Assembly: GCA_964400735.1 (NCBI GenBank)
Contig: CAYNVQ010000006.1
Span: forward strand, 1 to 64,000
Source of the DNA: CAYNVQ01 sp964400735
Lineage (GTDB): Bacteria; Acidobacteriota; Aminicenantia; Aminicenantales; Aminicenantaceae
Reading direction: 5' to 3'
Length of the DNA: 64,000 bases
How positions within the stretch are numbered: the first letter of the stretch is position 1; every line of letters starts with the position of its first letter. The notes under the pieces were generated by a model, which saw only the letters and a program-made list of their open reading frames with translations, made no database searches and had not been told where the DNA came from. Below are positions 51,494 through 61,164 of this stretch, one piece after another. The translations under genes and the position numbers were made by a program.

Positions 51494-53626
51494 ATGTATA
51501 AAAGATTCCTGCTCCCTTCTTTCGTATTATGCTTTAGCTTTCTCATTCTCACCACTTATTTAGCGGCACAGCAAACCGCAGGAGAGATGTTCCAGGAGGC
51601 GCTCTACTTGGAAGAGGCCGAAGGAGACCTGGAGCGGGCCATCGAGCTTTACCAGAAGATTTTGGAGCAGTTTGCAGGAGAAAGGGAGGTGGCTGTCAAG
51701 GCCCAACTCCACATCGGCCTCTGCTATGAAAAATTGGGCTTGAAGGAGGCTCAGGAAGCTTTCGAGAAGGTTATCGAAAATTTTCCGGATCAAGAAGAAG
51801 AGGTGAAGATCGCGCGGCAAAAATTGGCCCGTCTGGTGAAGGCGAAAGCCGTGATCGAGGATAAAAAAACAGAGCTGAGTATGCAGAAGGTATTCACTGG
51901 TATCAACAGGGATTTTGTCGGTACGCCATCTCCTGATGGGCGATACCTTTCCACGGTGGATTGGGAGACCGGAGACCTGGCTATCAAGGAGATCCCTTCC
52001 GGCAAACTGCGCCGCCTCACCCATAAGCACAACTGGGTAGAGTCGCAGGAGTATGCTCTCGTCTCCGTTTGGTCTCCTGATGGGAAAAAATTGGCCTATT
52101 CATGGATGAATGAGGATCGCTTTTTTGAGCTTCGTACTATTGGCTTGGATGGCTCAGAGCCGCAAGTCCTTTATCGAAATAAAGAAAATTTTTATGTTCA
52201 TCCATTTGACTGGTCCCCAGATGGAAGATATGTCTTAGCAGGACTGGGAAAAGGCCAGAGGATCACTCAGATAACGACGATCTCAGTAAAGGACGGAGCA
52301 GTCAGGATTCTAAAAAAACACAAGGTTAATACCGGTTTAAAAGATGACATTTATGAGTCTGGATTTTACCTGCCCGATGGGAAGACCATTATCTTCGGTT
52401 TTGTCGCAGAAATACCAGGCTCTCGAGGAAGTGATATTGCGCTTCTTTCAGCCGAAGGTGGTGGTGAGCAAGTCATTCTTGTCGAGGACCCTGCACATGA
52501 CGTGCCGCTCGTTTGGGACCCTCATGGCGAAAGGCTTCTTTTCATGAGCGACCGGACAGGGAATATGGATCTATGGGCCCTGGAGATGAAACAAGGCAAA
52601 CCTCAGGGAAAGCCTTACCTCCTCAAAAAAGATATAGGAAGGATAACCGCTCTAGGATTCACGGATGATGAGGACCTGTATTATGTGCAGTACGCAGGTA
52701 TGAACGATGTTTACACGGCAACTCTAGACCCCATGACAAATTCTTTTTCAGCACCTCCACAGAGGGCCACGAAGCTGTTTATCGGAGCCAATAGGTCACC
52801 TGATTTTTCTCCGGACGGGAAATCCCTGGCCTATATTTCTGAGAGATCATACGGACCCGGACGTTTCACAACGCCGGTCATATGTATTCAATCTTTGGGC
52901 TCTGGCGAAAAGCGCGAACTCGTTACGAAACTCGATCGCATATATTTTATCCGCTGGTCGGCTGATGGGAAAAATTTCTATTCTCATGGATTCGACGGAA
53001 AAGGACGGACAGGCCTTTTTTCCATCGACGGCAAAACAGGTGACCTAGATTTATTATTGGATTGTGGAGAAGAGGAGTACATTCCTGAGCTCGATGTGTT
53101 TCCAGATGGGAAAAGGATCGTGTACAAGATGTGGGAGCAAAAGAGGCAGGGAGATGGATATATCATGAGCATTAGGGTTCGAGATATCCAGAGTGGGAAA
53201 GAAGAAGAGATCTATCGCCACGAGAATGCCAGTCAGACCGATTGTGTGACCTTATCTTCGGATAGCCAATGGATAGCCTTCGATGACCGGGTTCGCTTCC
53301 CGACATTAAACGTCATTCCTGCCACAGGAGGAGAAGCTGAGGAGCTGTATCGAATGGAGTTTGGAGAGAGTATCCTTTCATTGGCTTGGAGGCCGGGGGA
53401 ACAAGAAATATTTTTTGTTAAAGGAGCAGAACTTAATCAACTGTGGAGGGTAAATTTAGAGGATAAAGAACCGCAGAGGATGGACTTTTCGATGAGAAGT
53501 CTGGGTGATTTACGCTTCCATCCGGATGGGAGGCATATTGCCTTCCATGCAGGGTATGTAGAAGTCGAGGTCTGGGTGATGGAAAATTTGCTGCACTTGG
53601 AAAGAAAAGACAAAGTTTTTAGATAA
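51494..53626 (+). CDS. Exported TPR plus PD40 beta-propeller protein (module 1)
   Basis: A 710-residue protein. A signal peptide (about 1-26, ending YLAAQQT) is followed by three TPR-like helix pairs (about 28-115: EEAEGDLERAIELYQKILEQ, LHIGLCYEKLGLKEAQEAFE) and a TolB-type beta-propeller with repeated SPDG motifs (SPDGRYLSTVDWETG, SPDGKKLAYSW, SPDGRYVLAG, FSPDGKSLAYIS). It has no catalytic triad of prolyl oligopeptidases, so it is a binding protein. The gene follows the kinase-regulator pair, with a 77-base gap holding a shared motif. The TPR segment resembles the sensor domain of the neighbouring kinase. The paralogue at 61165 has the same plan. Start ATG 51494 is preferred; a start at 51443 would put 17 residues before the signal. 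Confidence 0.85.
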   Translation: MYKRFLLPSFVLCFSFLILTTYLAAQQTAGEMFQEALYLEEAEGDLERAIELYQKILEQFAGEREVAVKAQLHIGLCYEKLGLKEAQEAFEKVIENFPDQEEEVKIARQKLARLVKAKAVIEDKKTELSMQKVFTGINRDFVGTPSPDGRYLSTVDWETGDLAIKEIPSGKLRRLTHKHNWVESQEYALVSVWSPDGKKLAYSWMNEDRFFELRTIGLDGSEPQVLYRNKENFYVHPFDWSPDGRYVLAGLGKGQRITQITTISVKDGAVRILKKHKVNTGLKDDIYESGFYLPDGKTIIFGFVAEIPGSRGSDIALLSAEGGGEQVILVEDPAHDVPLVWDPHGERLLFMSDRTGNMDLWALEMKQGKPQGKPYLLKKDIGRITALGFTDDEDLYYVQYAGMNDVYTATLDPMTNSFSAPPQRATKLFIGANRSPDFSPDGKSLAYISERSYGPGRFTTPVICIQSLGSGEKRELVTKLDRIYFIRWSADGKNFYSHGFDGKGRTGLFSIDGKTGDLDLLLDCGEEEYIPELDVFPDGKRIVYKMWEQKRQGDGYIMSIRVRDIQSGKEEEIYRHENASQTDCVTLSSDSQWIAFDDRVRFPTLNVIPATGGEAEELYRMEFGESILSLAWRPGEQEIFFVKGAELNQLWRVNLEDKEPQRMDFSMRSLGDLRFHPDGRHIAFHAGYVEVEVWVMENLLHLERKDKVFR

Positions 53627-53858
53627 TACAAGTCACCTCACTTTGATAGCCTTTCAAAATATCTCCCAAATTTTCATAAAATTGATAATTGCATAATATG
53701 TACAATTTAAGGATTTTCGGGTCATTCACAGATGATCAAGAATAATCATCGATTGATGGAAATGGTATGGGAGTTATATACTCATGGACGATGAGCGGAT
53801 CGCCGCTTTATAAATAAGGGCTGGAGCAACGACCCGCTCTTTATAAAGCTTGAATATT

Positions 53859-54857
53859 TTACTGAGTAACGGGATTTTTGATGAAGTCGATGTAGAAATA
53901 GAAATCGCCTTTTGCTTCCATGGAATAGTACCATGTCGCTCTACCTTTATTGCGCTCACAGTACCGCTCTTGGACCTTAAGGTTAATGTATTCTGGAAGA
54001 CTAAGACTTGCAGGGAAAGTTCTGTTTAATAAATCATAATCAAGCACCCTTATTCTCCACACCCCGTCACTTCCTATTCCGTATTCTGCTTCATATAATC
54101 CTTCGTTTAACCTCTCTATCGCAATATTCATAGGCTCACCTTTTTCCACCAGAGCTTCATAATTGATATTTCTGTAGAATTCAATATCATGATAGGCCGG
54201 GTTGGCTTCGCATTTATCCCGATAACGAGCTACCATTATAAAATAATCTCCGTTTCCTCCAGGAGCACAAGCACTTCCAAATCCATAAATTTCTCCAGGT
54301 ATCATGCTTTCAATATCTTTGTCGGAGGTAATCCAAACATAAATGTAGAAAGACACATAGTCAGGGTGAGGGTGAGTGCTGTTCAAGAAATCGGCCATAC
54401 AACCAGGGTCGCAATCAAGACCTATACAATCTCCTCCTGCACATAAATCATCAGGGAATTGGCAGCAAGGCCTGCCCTCATCAGGATACGCTATATCATC
54501 CCAATTACCAACGTTTACACCCTGAAAGCGTACATATTTAGATGGAGGGCTTCCGAGATTTTCGTTTTTAAGTACAAAACTAAAGTCGTTCTTTTCGACT
54601 TTCACCTCGGTAGAAGAGCCATTTTCATACAAACCATCAGTACTTTCCATTCCATAAAGCATATTACCTGAATCTTCGATTGGAATTCGAACCGCCCAGG
54701 TGGCTTGTGGTTCACTCGGTTTATCGGGTTTCCCTGGATTTTCAGGTTTTTTCTGGATTTGGACCTGAGCCTGCATAAGGCTGATGCCGGCCAGAAACAC
54801 AACCATCACAAAGACACTTAAAATCCCCAAAAAACTTAGTTTTCGGACTTTTCTCAA
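53859..54857 (-). CDS. Secreted Cys-rich protein of unknown function
   Basis: A 332-residue exported protein with a signal peptide (about 1-30). A Pro/Lys-rich linker (KKPENPGKPDKPSEPQA) follows, then a beta-rich body. A cluster of eight Cys at about 133-155 (CCQFPDDLC and GGDCIGLDCDPGCMADFL) is the most notable feature and could form disulphides or bind metal. I recognise no family. The gene is more A/T-rich than its neighbours, which may mean recent acquisition. The start is TTG 54857, behind the very strong Shine-Dalgarno AAGGAGGTTAAA. It lies between the first module and the TonB receptor, with a 232-base gap without genes downstream. Confidence 0.7.
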   Translation of the reverse strand: MRKVRKLSFLGILSVFVMVVFLAGISLMQAQVQIQKKPENPGKPDKPSEPQATWAVRIPIEDSGNMLYGMESTDGLYENGSSTEVKVEKNDFSFVLKNENLGSPPSKYVRFQGVNVGNWDDIAYPDEGRPCCQFPDDLCAGGDCIGLDCDPGCMADFLNSTHPHPDYVSFYIYVWITSDKDIESMIPGEIYGFGSACAPGGNGDYFIMVARYRDKCEANPAYHDIEFYRNINYEALVEKGEPMNIAIERLNEGLYEAEYGIGSDGVWRIRVLDYDLLNRTFPASLSLPEYINLKVQERYCERNKGRATWYYSMEAKGDFYFYIDFIKNPVTQ

Positions 54858-55192
54858 TTTAACCTCCTTTTCTGATTTTTACTGATTTTAGATTGCCAGG
54901 TTTAAAAAATTTTTATTTTCCATCACCTCCTCTCTTTTTGTTCAGATGTCGCTGTGGTTGTTTTTAATATAGGAATTTTCTGAATGGCTTGTGTTAAAGA
55001 ACTGTGCAAATTTCCCACATATTCCGTGGAAGCTATATCGAAAGACCACCTTCTTCCAGAGGATCTGTAGAAATCAGAGGAAGGCGTTTGATTAGTAGGG
55101 GAGCCTGCCCAAGAAGGGAGCCGACCTGAAATGGTTATTAAAGTTAAACAATTTTTAGTTTCTGTTCCTGGTCTGGTGGATCCGGATAACCG
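54858..55192. other. Gene-free stretch between two minus-strand genes
   Basis: This 335-base stretch holds the ribosome-binding site of the secreted Cys-rich protein. It also has a second purine-rich sequence (GAGAGGAGGTG, minus strand) with an 11-codon frame at 54888-54923 that could be a leader peptide, though the spacing is too short to be confident. Nothing else is seen. Confidence 0.3.
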
Positions 55193-57997
55193 CTAAAAGC
55201 GATAGCGGATGCCAAAGCGGATCACGCGCGGGTTGAGGATTTTTGTGATTTCGTCGTATCGTTCGGAGTTGATTCTGCTGAAGCGCCCAAGAGTATGGCC
55301 GAAATTAAAGACATTGAAGGCATCTATCGAAAGGTTCAATATTCCGTATCGATCAAGACGGATCTCCTTTGCCAGGCTGACATCCATATTGTAAAAATTG
55401 GGCAGGTGTGTCGTGCCAGGTTTTTCGGTATAAATGGCCACGGTCGCTCCCCCTCCTACTTTCGCCCTCTCGGGTGCAGGGACAATAATGCCACGCGATC
55501 TGACATACCCCTGTCTGGCATTGGCAAAACAGCTAAAGTTCAATCCCCAAGGAAGCTGATACAAAAAACTCAGCTTGACGATCCAATCAGACCCTAACCA
55601 ATCATACCTGGATCCTTCTAATACGTCTATGTTCGTGGGATCCAGGTATCCCTTCTCCCCAAAATGGACGTTATGGACTTGATAGGTGAATGAGGCGTTT
55701 ATCATCCATTTGTGACGGAGTCTTTTTTTGGCTGCAACTTCAAAGCCTCTATAGTTTGTGTGGTAATCAGGCCGATTTTCCACATACACTCCTGCAGGTC
55801 TGTAGCGGTCGAGCGTCCAGTATTCATAATCATATGTAACGCCCTCATGGGTAATCGATCCTTCAAAGGGGCCGATTGAATCCACGAGCGTTTGTTTCCA
55901 TCCCGTATCTTTATCATAGTAAGGGTCCCACCAGCTATGGTGATTGCGCCTGTAGATGAAATGGGCACCTAATGAAAAGTCTGCAAATACTTCCCTCTCC
56001 AAACCCAGGATGAACTCATCCGTTAACCTGTTTTTCAAGTCTGGATCGATGGCGTTAGGGGTGTCCGCATCTGTTGGATTCCAAGGGTCGAAGCCATAAA
56101 ACCAGAGGATCCCATCTAGGGGATAGCCCACTAGTTCATCCGTGGATACCCGATTATCTCCGTTTAAATCATTCCAATAGTATCCGGCCGATGGTTGTGA
56201 AGATGTGGAGACCCAAAAAGCGAGGTCCATACCGGTTTGACCTCCATATCTAGCGATATTGCCGCGCAGAATAGTCTTCCCATCTCCCGTGATATCGTAT
56301 GTGAATCCGAGTCTGGGGGAAAAGGTCAGGAGGCTGACTCCCGGGTCTATGCCTGGATAAGTCATGGCAGGCAACAGCTCTGGCGCCACCCGGCTTGCTT
56401 CGACCGAAGCATCATTATTCCTGCTATTCTCTTTATCCAGCCTTGCCCCGATATTGATAGTCCATCTTCCTTTGGTGTAAGCATCGTTGAGATAAATGCT
56501 GTATCTGTTCCCCTGTGAATCCCATATGCCTTCGCGGGAAACCTCAGCGTAAAGGGGTTGTCCGTCCCAATAATGCCTCCAGGCATCCCCCGCCATGGCT
56601 TGGTAACACCAGTCTGAAATAGAGCGGTATGTCACACCGAATGCGAGCTCGTGGTTTCCGCCAAAAAAATCCTCGACAAAATAATTGCCGTCCAATTTGA
56701 GCACGAAGGAAGGCCGTTTTTCCTGGACAAGAGAGCAAGAGCCGAAGGTCATTTGGGTGTAGTAATCATAGCCTGGCTGGACATCCATTCCGCCCTTGGG
56801 CACAAGCTCGAACATTCCCCAAGAATAAGAAATTTTCGTGTTGAGCAGGAAATTATCCGAAAAAGTATGCTGATCTTCGAATTTAAGAAAATTAATAGGG
56901 CCGTCTTGATCTTGAGTCGCTTCAGGAGCCCGGTTTGGAGCCGATCCCCTTCCGAATGCACGCTTGTCGTGGCGAATAAAAGCCAGCTCCATTCTGTTGT
57001 TTCGGCTTATATGGAAATTGAGTTTGGCATTGAAACCCTCGAGTTTTGTGTCTTCCGGGTATCCATCGATGGTGAGCTTTCTTATATCTTGAACACCATA
57101 GCCGAGCCAGAACCAGAGTCTGTCTTTCTGGATAGGTCCTCCGGCTTGAAGGCCATAGTCCATGATCTGGTTGATTTGATTTCCCGCATAGTCCAAATTG
57201 ATGAGCTCCTGGGTGCGGTTATCGCCCTGAAGTTTGTCGTTGGTGAAATAAGCTCGGCCCATAACCTGGAATTTATTCGTTCCTCTTCTGGTCACGAGAT
57301 CGATGGAAGCCCCGCCTGTCTGCTTGGAAGCGCCCTGCCCGCTGGTCGTGATCTGGATCTCCTCGAAGGTGTCGAAATCGTAATACATGGATGAGGTGCC
57401 TGTGACAACCATGTCTGTGATGGGAATTCCGTCCATATTCCACATGGTGTCCCAACTTCCTTTTGACATGAATAAAGACTGCTGTCCGGATTCGCTGCCG
57501 CCGACATTCTCCCGGTCCATCAGCAAACCAGCCGTATGCTGGAGGATAACCCAGGGATCCCGAGCCGAGGGGACTTCCTGAAGCATTTCCTGGGTAAAGG
57601 TCGTGGATGTGCTTGTCTTCTTCATGTCCACTGTAGGGTAATCCGCCACGACAACAACTTTTTCCTCGATAGCGGCAGGTTCCATCGCAATCTTCAAGTC
57701 GATATTGAGTCCGACAACTAGGGAAATATCTTCCTGAATATATGTTTTGAAACCAGATAATTCACATGTGAGATGGTAGTTCCCGACCGGGACATTGATG
57801 AAACGGAATATACCGCCTTCTGTCGTGGTGACTGAACGCGGATTGTAAAGGTCTGAGTCGAGGGTGACTACGATTCCCGGGAGAGGATGGCCTTGTTCGT
57901 CGAGGACGACCCCGCGTATATTCCCGTACTGTTCCTGGGAGAAGTCGAGACCTGAGAAGAAAAAAAGGGCAATAAATAAAATGGCAAGTTTCCGCAT
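55193..57997 (-). CDS. TonB-dependent outer-membrane receptor (CarboxypepD-N, Oar-like)
   Basis: A 934-residue outer-membrane protein. A signal peptide (about 1-20) is followed by a CarboxypepD_reg beta-sandwich (about 24-105: GNIRGVVLDEQGHPLPGIVV, GIFRFINVPVGNYHLTCELS), a plug domain (about 115-225) and a beta-barrel up to the C-terminal Phe (VIRFGIRYRF). This Oar/SusC-like form takes up large substrates such as glycans or peptides with TonB energy. There is no SusD partner next to it. It is transcribed away from the second kinase, sharing a 192-base region with a strong promoter of its own (58025-58053). Control by module 2 is plausible but not shown. Confidence 0.9.
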   Translation of the reverse strand: MRKLAILFIALFFFSGLDFSQEQYGNIRGVVLDEQGHPLPGIVVTLDSDLYNPRSVTTTEGGIFRFINVPVGNYHLTCELSGFKTYIQEDISLVVGLNIDLKIAMEPAAIEEKVVVVADYPTVDMKKTSTSTTFTQEMLQEVPSARDPWVILQHTAGLLMDRENVGGSESGQQSLFMSKGSWDTMWNMDGIPITDMVVTGTSSMYYDFDTFEEIQITTSGQGASKQTGGASIDLVTRRGTNKFQVMGRAYFTNDKLQGDNRTQELINLDYAGNQINQIMDYGLQAGGPIQKDRLWFWLGYGVQDIRKLTIDGYPEDTKLEGFNAKLNFHISRNNRMELAFIRHDKRAFGRGSAPNRAPEATQDQDGPINFLKFEDQHTFSDNFLLNTKISYSWGMFELVPKGGMDVQPGYDYYTQMTFGSCSLVQEKRPSFVLKLDGNYFVEDFFGGNHELAFGVTYRSISDWCYQAMAGDAWRHYWDGQPLYAEVSREGIWDSQGNRYSIYLNDAYTKGRWTINIGARLDKENSRNNDASVEASRVAPELLPAMTYPGIDPGVSLLTFSPRLGFTYDITGDGKTILRGNIARYGGQTGMDLAFWVSTSSQPSAGYYWNDLNGDNRVSTDELVGYPLDGILWFYGFDPWNPTDADTPNAIDPDLKNRLTDEFILGLEREVFADFSLGAHFIYRRNHHSWWDPYYDKDTGWKQTLVDSIGPFEGSITHEGVTYDYEYWTLDRYRPAGVYVENRPDYHTNYRGFEVAAKKRLRHKWMINASFTYQVHNVHFGEKGYLDPTNIDVLEGSRYDWLGSDWIVKLSFLYQLPWGLNFSCFANARQGYVRSRGIIVPAPERAKVGGGATVAIYTEKPGTTHLPNFYNMDVSLAKEIRLDRYGILNLSIDAFNVFNFGHTLGRFSRINSERYDEITKILNPRVIRFGIRYRF

Positions 57998-58024
57998 TTT
58001 CCCTACCTTGCTGAGTCCTTTGTA

Positions 58025-58053
58025 AAGATAATTGTCGAAATGGGCATTGTCAA
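58025..58053 (-). promoter_or_regulatory. Sigma-70 promoter of the TonB-dependent receptor
   Basis: On the minus strand TTGACA (58053-58048), 17 bases and TATCTT (58030-58025) lie about 28 bases before the start codon. This is a near-consensus promoter, consistent with high expression. Confidence 0.75.
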
Positions 58054-58100
58054 GGTTTCATGTCTTTTTATTTCCTTGCTCCCTATTTCTCCATGCTGCC

Positions 58101-58129
58101 TTGACAGAATCTTCACACTTCCTTAACGT
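58101..58129 (+). promoter_or_regulatory. Conserved promoter/regulatory motif of sensor-kinase module 2
   Basis: TTGACA (58101-58106), 17 bases and TAACGT (58124-58129), containing CACACTTCC. It matches the module 1 sequence at 48432-48460 in spacing and in 8 of the 11 positions following TTGACA. It is about 61 bases before the kinase start, as in module 1. Confidence 0.6.
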
Positions 58130-58189
58130 TAAATCCTAACGAGTATGGTAAACTAGCAGTGGGAGAATCGCTTCATTTCGGGATCGGGC

Positions 58190-60328
58190 ATGCTTGAAAA
58201 CCTCAGAATCGCTGTTAAAAGACAAAAGAGAATGATCCTGATTTTTTTCCTGACCATTTTCATCCCATCGATTTTTCTTGGCATTTTCGGTATTCGGGCT
58301 ATCAGGAACGAAAGATACAGAGCAGCCAAACAACTGGAGAACGAATACCGAAGAGCAGCCGAGTATTTGAAATCCCAGGTCCATGGTCACTTTAGAGAAC
58401 TTGGATCAGGCTTCCAAAAATTGGCGCATTCCTCATTTTTAGCAGATAAGGATTATTCCAGGATCAAAAATGAGATTGTCAATCAGCTCGCTGACAATCC
58501 TCTGATGGAATTCGTATTTATCGCTTATGAAGATAGTGAGCCGTTTTTTCCTCAGTTTCAACCGGTCCCGAAAGATAGGATATCTTCGCTCCCCAAATTT
58601 ACGAGTTCCCAGCTCGCCCGGTTGAGAAGAGCTGAGGGATACGAGTTCGAACAGAAAAGATACGACATGGCCATCTCTGTGTATGGCGAACTTTTCGGCC
58701 AATTGGAAGATCAAAATCTTAAAGCACAAATGCTTGCCGACATGGCACGGGCTCAAGTAAAGATGAAGGATTATGGAAAGGCGGTAAACAACTACAAGAC
58801 CGTTATCGATAATTATAAATTCAGTTTGAGCTCTTTAGGTTTGCCGCTGGCCGTGTTCAGTGGATTGCAAGTTATAAACTGCTACAAAGAATTAGGTGAT
58901 CTCGAGAGTGCCCTGAAGGCAGCATTGACTCTATACCGTGATATTTGCGACATGACCTGGGATTTAACCGAAGCGCAGTTCAAAACCTATTGTTCTCTGC
59001 TCGATGAGGCCATTGCGGAAATCGGTGCTGGCGTACAAAAGGAGCCCCTCGGGAGAGATTTTTCCAAGGGATTGGATCGATTGAAAGTCTCCTACGGAGA
59101 AAGAATCGAACAATGGCGGGCCATGAAGGATATCGAACAGGATATCATTCCCGAGTTGAGGAATGGAGCCGCTCGTTCTTCTGATTTCGCCTCTTTTCCC
59201 CATTTTTATGCAAAAGTGATCGGTAACACTCCTTACCTTATTGCATCTGTTTCGATTCGAAACGTCGAAGATGCCGGATTTTCCGGCATTGTCGGGGCCA
59301 GAACAGATCATGAATATTTGACAGAAAATATACTGCATCGGTTGATCGAAAACATGGATTTCAGTGAAGAGACCAATATCGTTATATCCACTCTCGATGG
59401 TAGGCCCTTGTTGGGGAAAAAAGACCCATCAGATGAGCAGGCATCCATCACGGAATTTTTTGTTGATAATTTTCCTCCGTGGAAGATCGAATTTTTCCGC
59501 AGCAGCGCTTCCGGCTTTGCAGGAGTGGATCTAAGAAAAAGCTTTTATTTTTGGACGGTCGTCGTACTCCTGATCGTTCTGATATTCGGCTCTGCTTTGA
59601 TCATGAGAACGGTCTCTCAAGAAATGGGAGTGCTCAAGATGAAATCCGATTTTGTCACTTCTGTCTCCCACGAGTTCAAAACCCCTCTGACTTCGATAAA
59701 GGCTTTAATCGAAAGAATCCAATGGGGTAAGGTCAAGGACGAGGCGAAGATGGATCAGTATATTTCCGTCATCGCTCAGGATACGGATAAATTGACTCGC
59801 TTGGTGGGGAATATCCTGGATTTTTCCAAAATGGAAGAAGGAAAAAGAGAATTCGATTTTGCGGAAACGGATGTGGCGCAGTTGGTGGCCTCTCAAGTCA
59901 AGGAATTCCAAAAGGACAAATTCCGGAAGGATTTTTCTATCCTAACTTTCATTCAGGAGGACATGCCCAAATTGACTGTTGATAGAGAGGCTTTTTCCCA
60001 GGCCTTGATTAATCTACTGGACAACGCAGTGAAATTTTCCCCACAGGAAAAAGAAATCCATGTCCATCTGGGCGCAGATGAGGAAAACGTTATCCTGGAG
60101 GTCAAAGATAAAGGAATCGGAATCCTTCCAGATGATCTGTATAAAATATTCGAAAAATTCTACCAGGGAAAAAATGCACTCAAGCAGACGGTCAAAGGCG
60201 CGGGTTTAGGATTGACTTTGGTCAAGCATACGGTCGAAGCCCATGGGGGAAGAGTATCCGTCAAGAGCAAGGTTGATGAGGGGAGTACTTTTTCTCTAAT
60301 TTTTCCTGTAAAAAGAGAATCGAAGTGA
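58190..60328 (+). CDS. Sensor histidine kinase with TPR-like periplasmic sensor (module 2)
   Basis: A 712-residue paralogue of the kinase at 48523. The first 40 residues are nearly the same in pattern (MLENLRIAVKRQKRMILIFF), with TM1 at about 13-35. The periplasmic sensor includes a TPR-like segment (about 145-260: RAEGYEFEQKRYDMAISVYG, AQVKMKDYGKAVNNYKTVI). TM2 is at about 450-472. The catalytic core has His494 (VSHEFKTP), DNAVKFSP, DKGIGI and GAGLGLTLVK. The periplasmic part is more diverged than the kinase core, as expected if the two copies sense different ligands. It precedes its OmpR-type regulator by seven bases. It is divergent from the TonB receptor gene. Confidence 0.9.
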   Translation: MLENLRIAVKRQKRMILIFFLTIFIPSIFLGIFGIRAIRNERYRAAKQLENEYRRAAEYLKSQVHGHFRELGSGFQKLAHSSFLADKDYSRIKNEIVNQLADNPLMEFVFIAYEDSEPFFPQFQPVPKDRISSLPKFTSSQLARLRRAEGYEFEQKRYDMAISVYGELFGQLEDQNLKAQMLADMARAQVKMKDYGKAVNNYKTVIDNYKFSLSSLGLPLAVFSGLQVINCYKELGDLESALKAALTLYRDICDMTWDLTEAQFKTYCSLLDEAIAEIGAGVQKEPLGRDFSKGLDRLKVSYGERIEQWRAMKDIEQDIIPELRNGAARSSDFASFPHFYAKVIGNTPYLIASVSIRNVEDAGFSGIVGARTDHEYLTENILHRLIENMDFSEETNIVISTLDGRPLLGKKDPSDEQASITEFFVDNFPPWKIEFFRSSASGFAGVDLRKSFYFWTVVVLLIVLIFGSALIMRTVSQEMGVLKMKSDFVTSVSHEFKTPLTSIKALIERIQWGKVKDEAKMDQYISVIAQDTDKLTRLVGNILDFSKMEEGKREFDFAETDVAQLVASQVKEFQKDKFRKDFSILTFIQEDMPKLTVDREAFSQALINLLDNAVKFSPQEKEIHVHLGADEENVILEVKDKGIGILPDDLYKIFEKFYQGKNALKQTVKGAGLGLTLVKHTVEAHGGRVSVKSKVDEGSTFSLIFPVKRESK

Positions 60329-60335
60329 GGTCCGC

Positions 60336-61022
60336 ATGGCGAAGAAAATCTTGATCGTCGAAGACGATCCGGGAATATCTCTCGGGCTCAAGGATGAATT
60401 CGAATCCGAAGGGTACGAGGTTTTTGCTGCGGAAGATGGAGAGAAAGGATTGGAAGCGGCCAAGACCCAAAAGCCAGACATCATCATCCTGGACATCATG
60501 CTTCCTGTTCAGGATGGGTACGAAGTATGCAGAAGATTGAGGATGGAGGGAAACCGAACGCCTATTATCATGCTGACGGTCAAGGATAAGGAAATCGACA
60601 AAATATTAGGGTTGGAGTTGGGAGCGGACGATTATGTCACCAAACCCTTTAGCCTCCGGGAACTTGTCGCCCGGGCAAAAGCCATCTTTCGGAGAACAGA
60701 GGCTCATGTTGAAGATTTGGATATGTATTCCTTCGGTGAAATCGAACTGGACTTTAAAAAATACGAAGCCATGAAAACGGGGAAAAAACTGGAGTTGACT
60801 CCTCTCGAATTTCATTTGTTGAAGCTGATGATCCAACGAAAGGGGGAAGTTCTTACCAGGCACGATTTTTTGAATGGCATTTGGGGAAAGAACAACATAT
60901 CCGTGACCGATAGAACAGTGGACAGCCATATCGCTAATATCCGGAAGAAGCTTGAGGACGATCCCGCCCATCCCAGGCATATCGTCAGTGTCCGTGGCGT
61001 GGGGTATAAATTTGTGGATTAA
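60336..61022 (+). CDS. OmpR-family response regulator (module 2)
   Basis: A 228-residue regulator with the same layout as the one at 50670. The receiver has Asp10/Asp11, phosphoacceptor Asp53 (IIILDIMLPV) and a YVTKPFS segment. The winged helix ends RGVGYKFVD, identical to module 1. The recognition helix regions (NISVTDRTVDSHIANIRKKL versus NVWISHRTIDSHMANIRRKI) are close, so the two regulators may share or overlap binding sites. It is co-transcribed with the kinase upstream. ATG 60336 is preceded by GAAGTGAGGTCC. Confidence 0.95.
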   Translation: MAKKILIVEDDPGISLGLKDEFESEGYEVFAAEDGEKGLEAAKTQKPDIIILDIMLPVQDGYEVCRRLRMEGNRTPIIMLTVKDKEIDKILGLELGADDYVTKPFSLRELVARAKAIFRRTEAHVEDLDMYSFGEIELDFKKYEAMKTGKKLELTPLEFHLLKLMIQRKGEVLTRHDFLNGIWGKNNISVTDRTVDSHIANIRKKLEDDPAHPRHIVSVRGVGYKFVD

Positions 61023-61094
61023 AATGCCATTGCGAGGAATGTGATCACGAAGCAATTTTCTAAAAATGACTGCGTGGTATTTTCATGGAATCTC

Positions 61095-61110
61095 CATACT
61101 TCCTTGACAC
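61095..61110 (+). promoter_or_regulatory. TTCC-TTGACA motif upstream of propeller gene 2
   Basis: CATACTTCCTTGACAC lies about 55 bases before the start codon. The TTGACA within it could be the -35 box, with TTATAT (61129) or TATATT as -10, though the spacing is 19-20 bases. Compare 51397-51412 ahead of the paralogue. Confidence 0.5.
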
Positions 61111-61164
61111 GCCCCGTTTCAAGAATCGTTATATTGAGATTAACGAAATGAAACGGAGGTTATC

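Noticed and set aside
54888..54923. 11-codon leader peptide before the Cys-rich secreted protein
   Set aside because: The Shine-Dalgarno is only two bases from the ATG, and no attenuator is seen.
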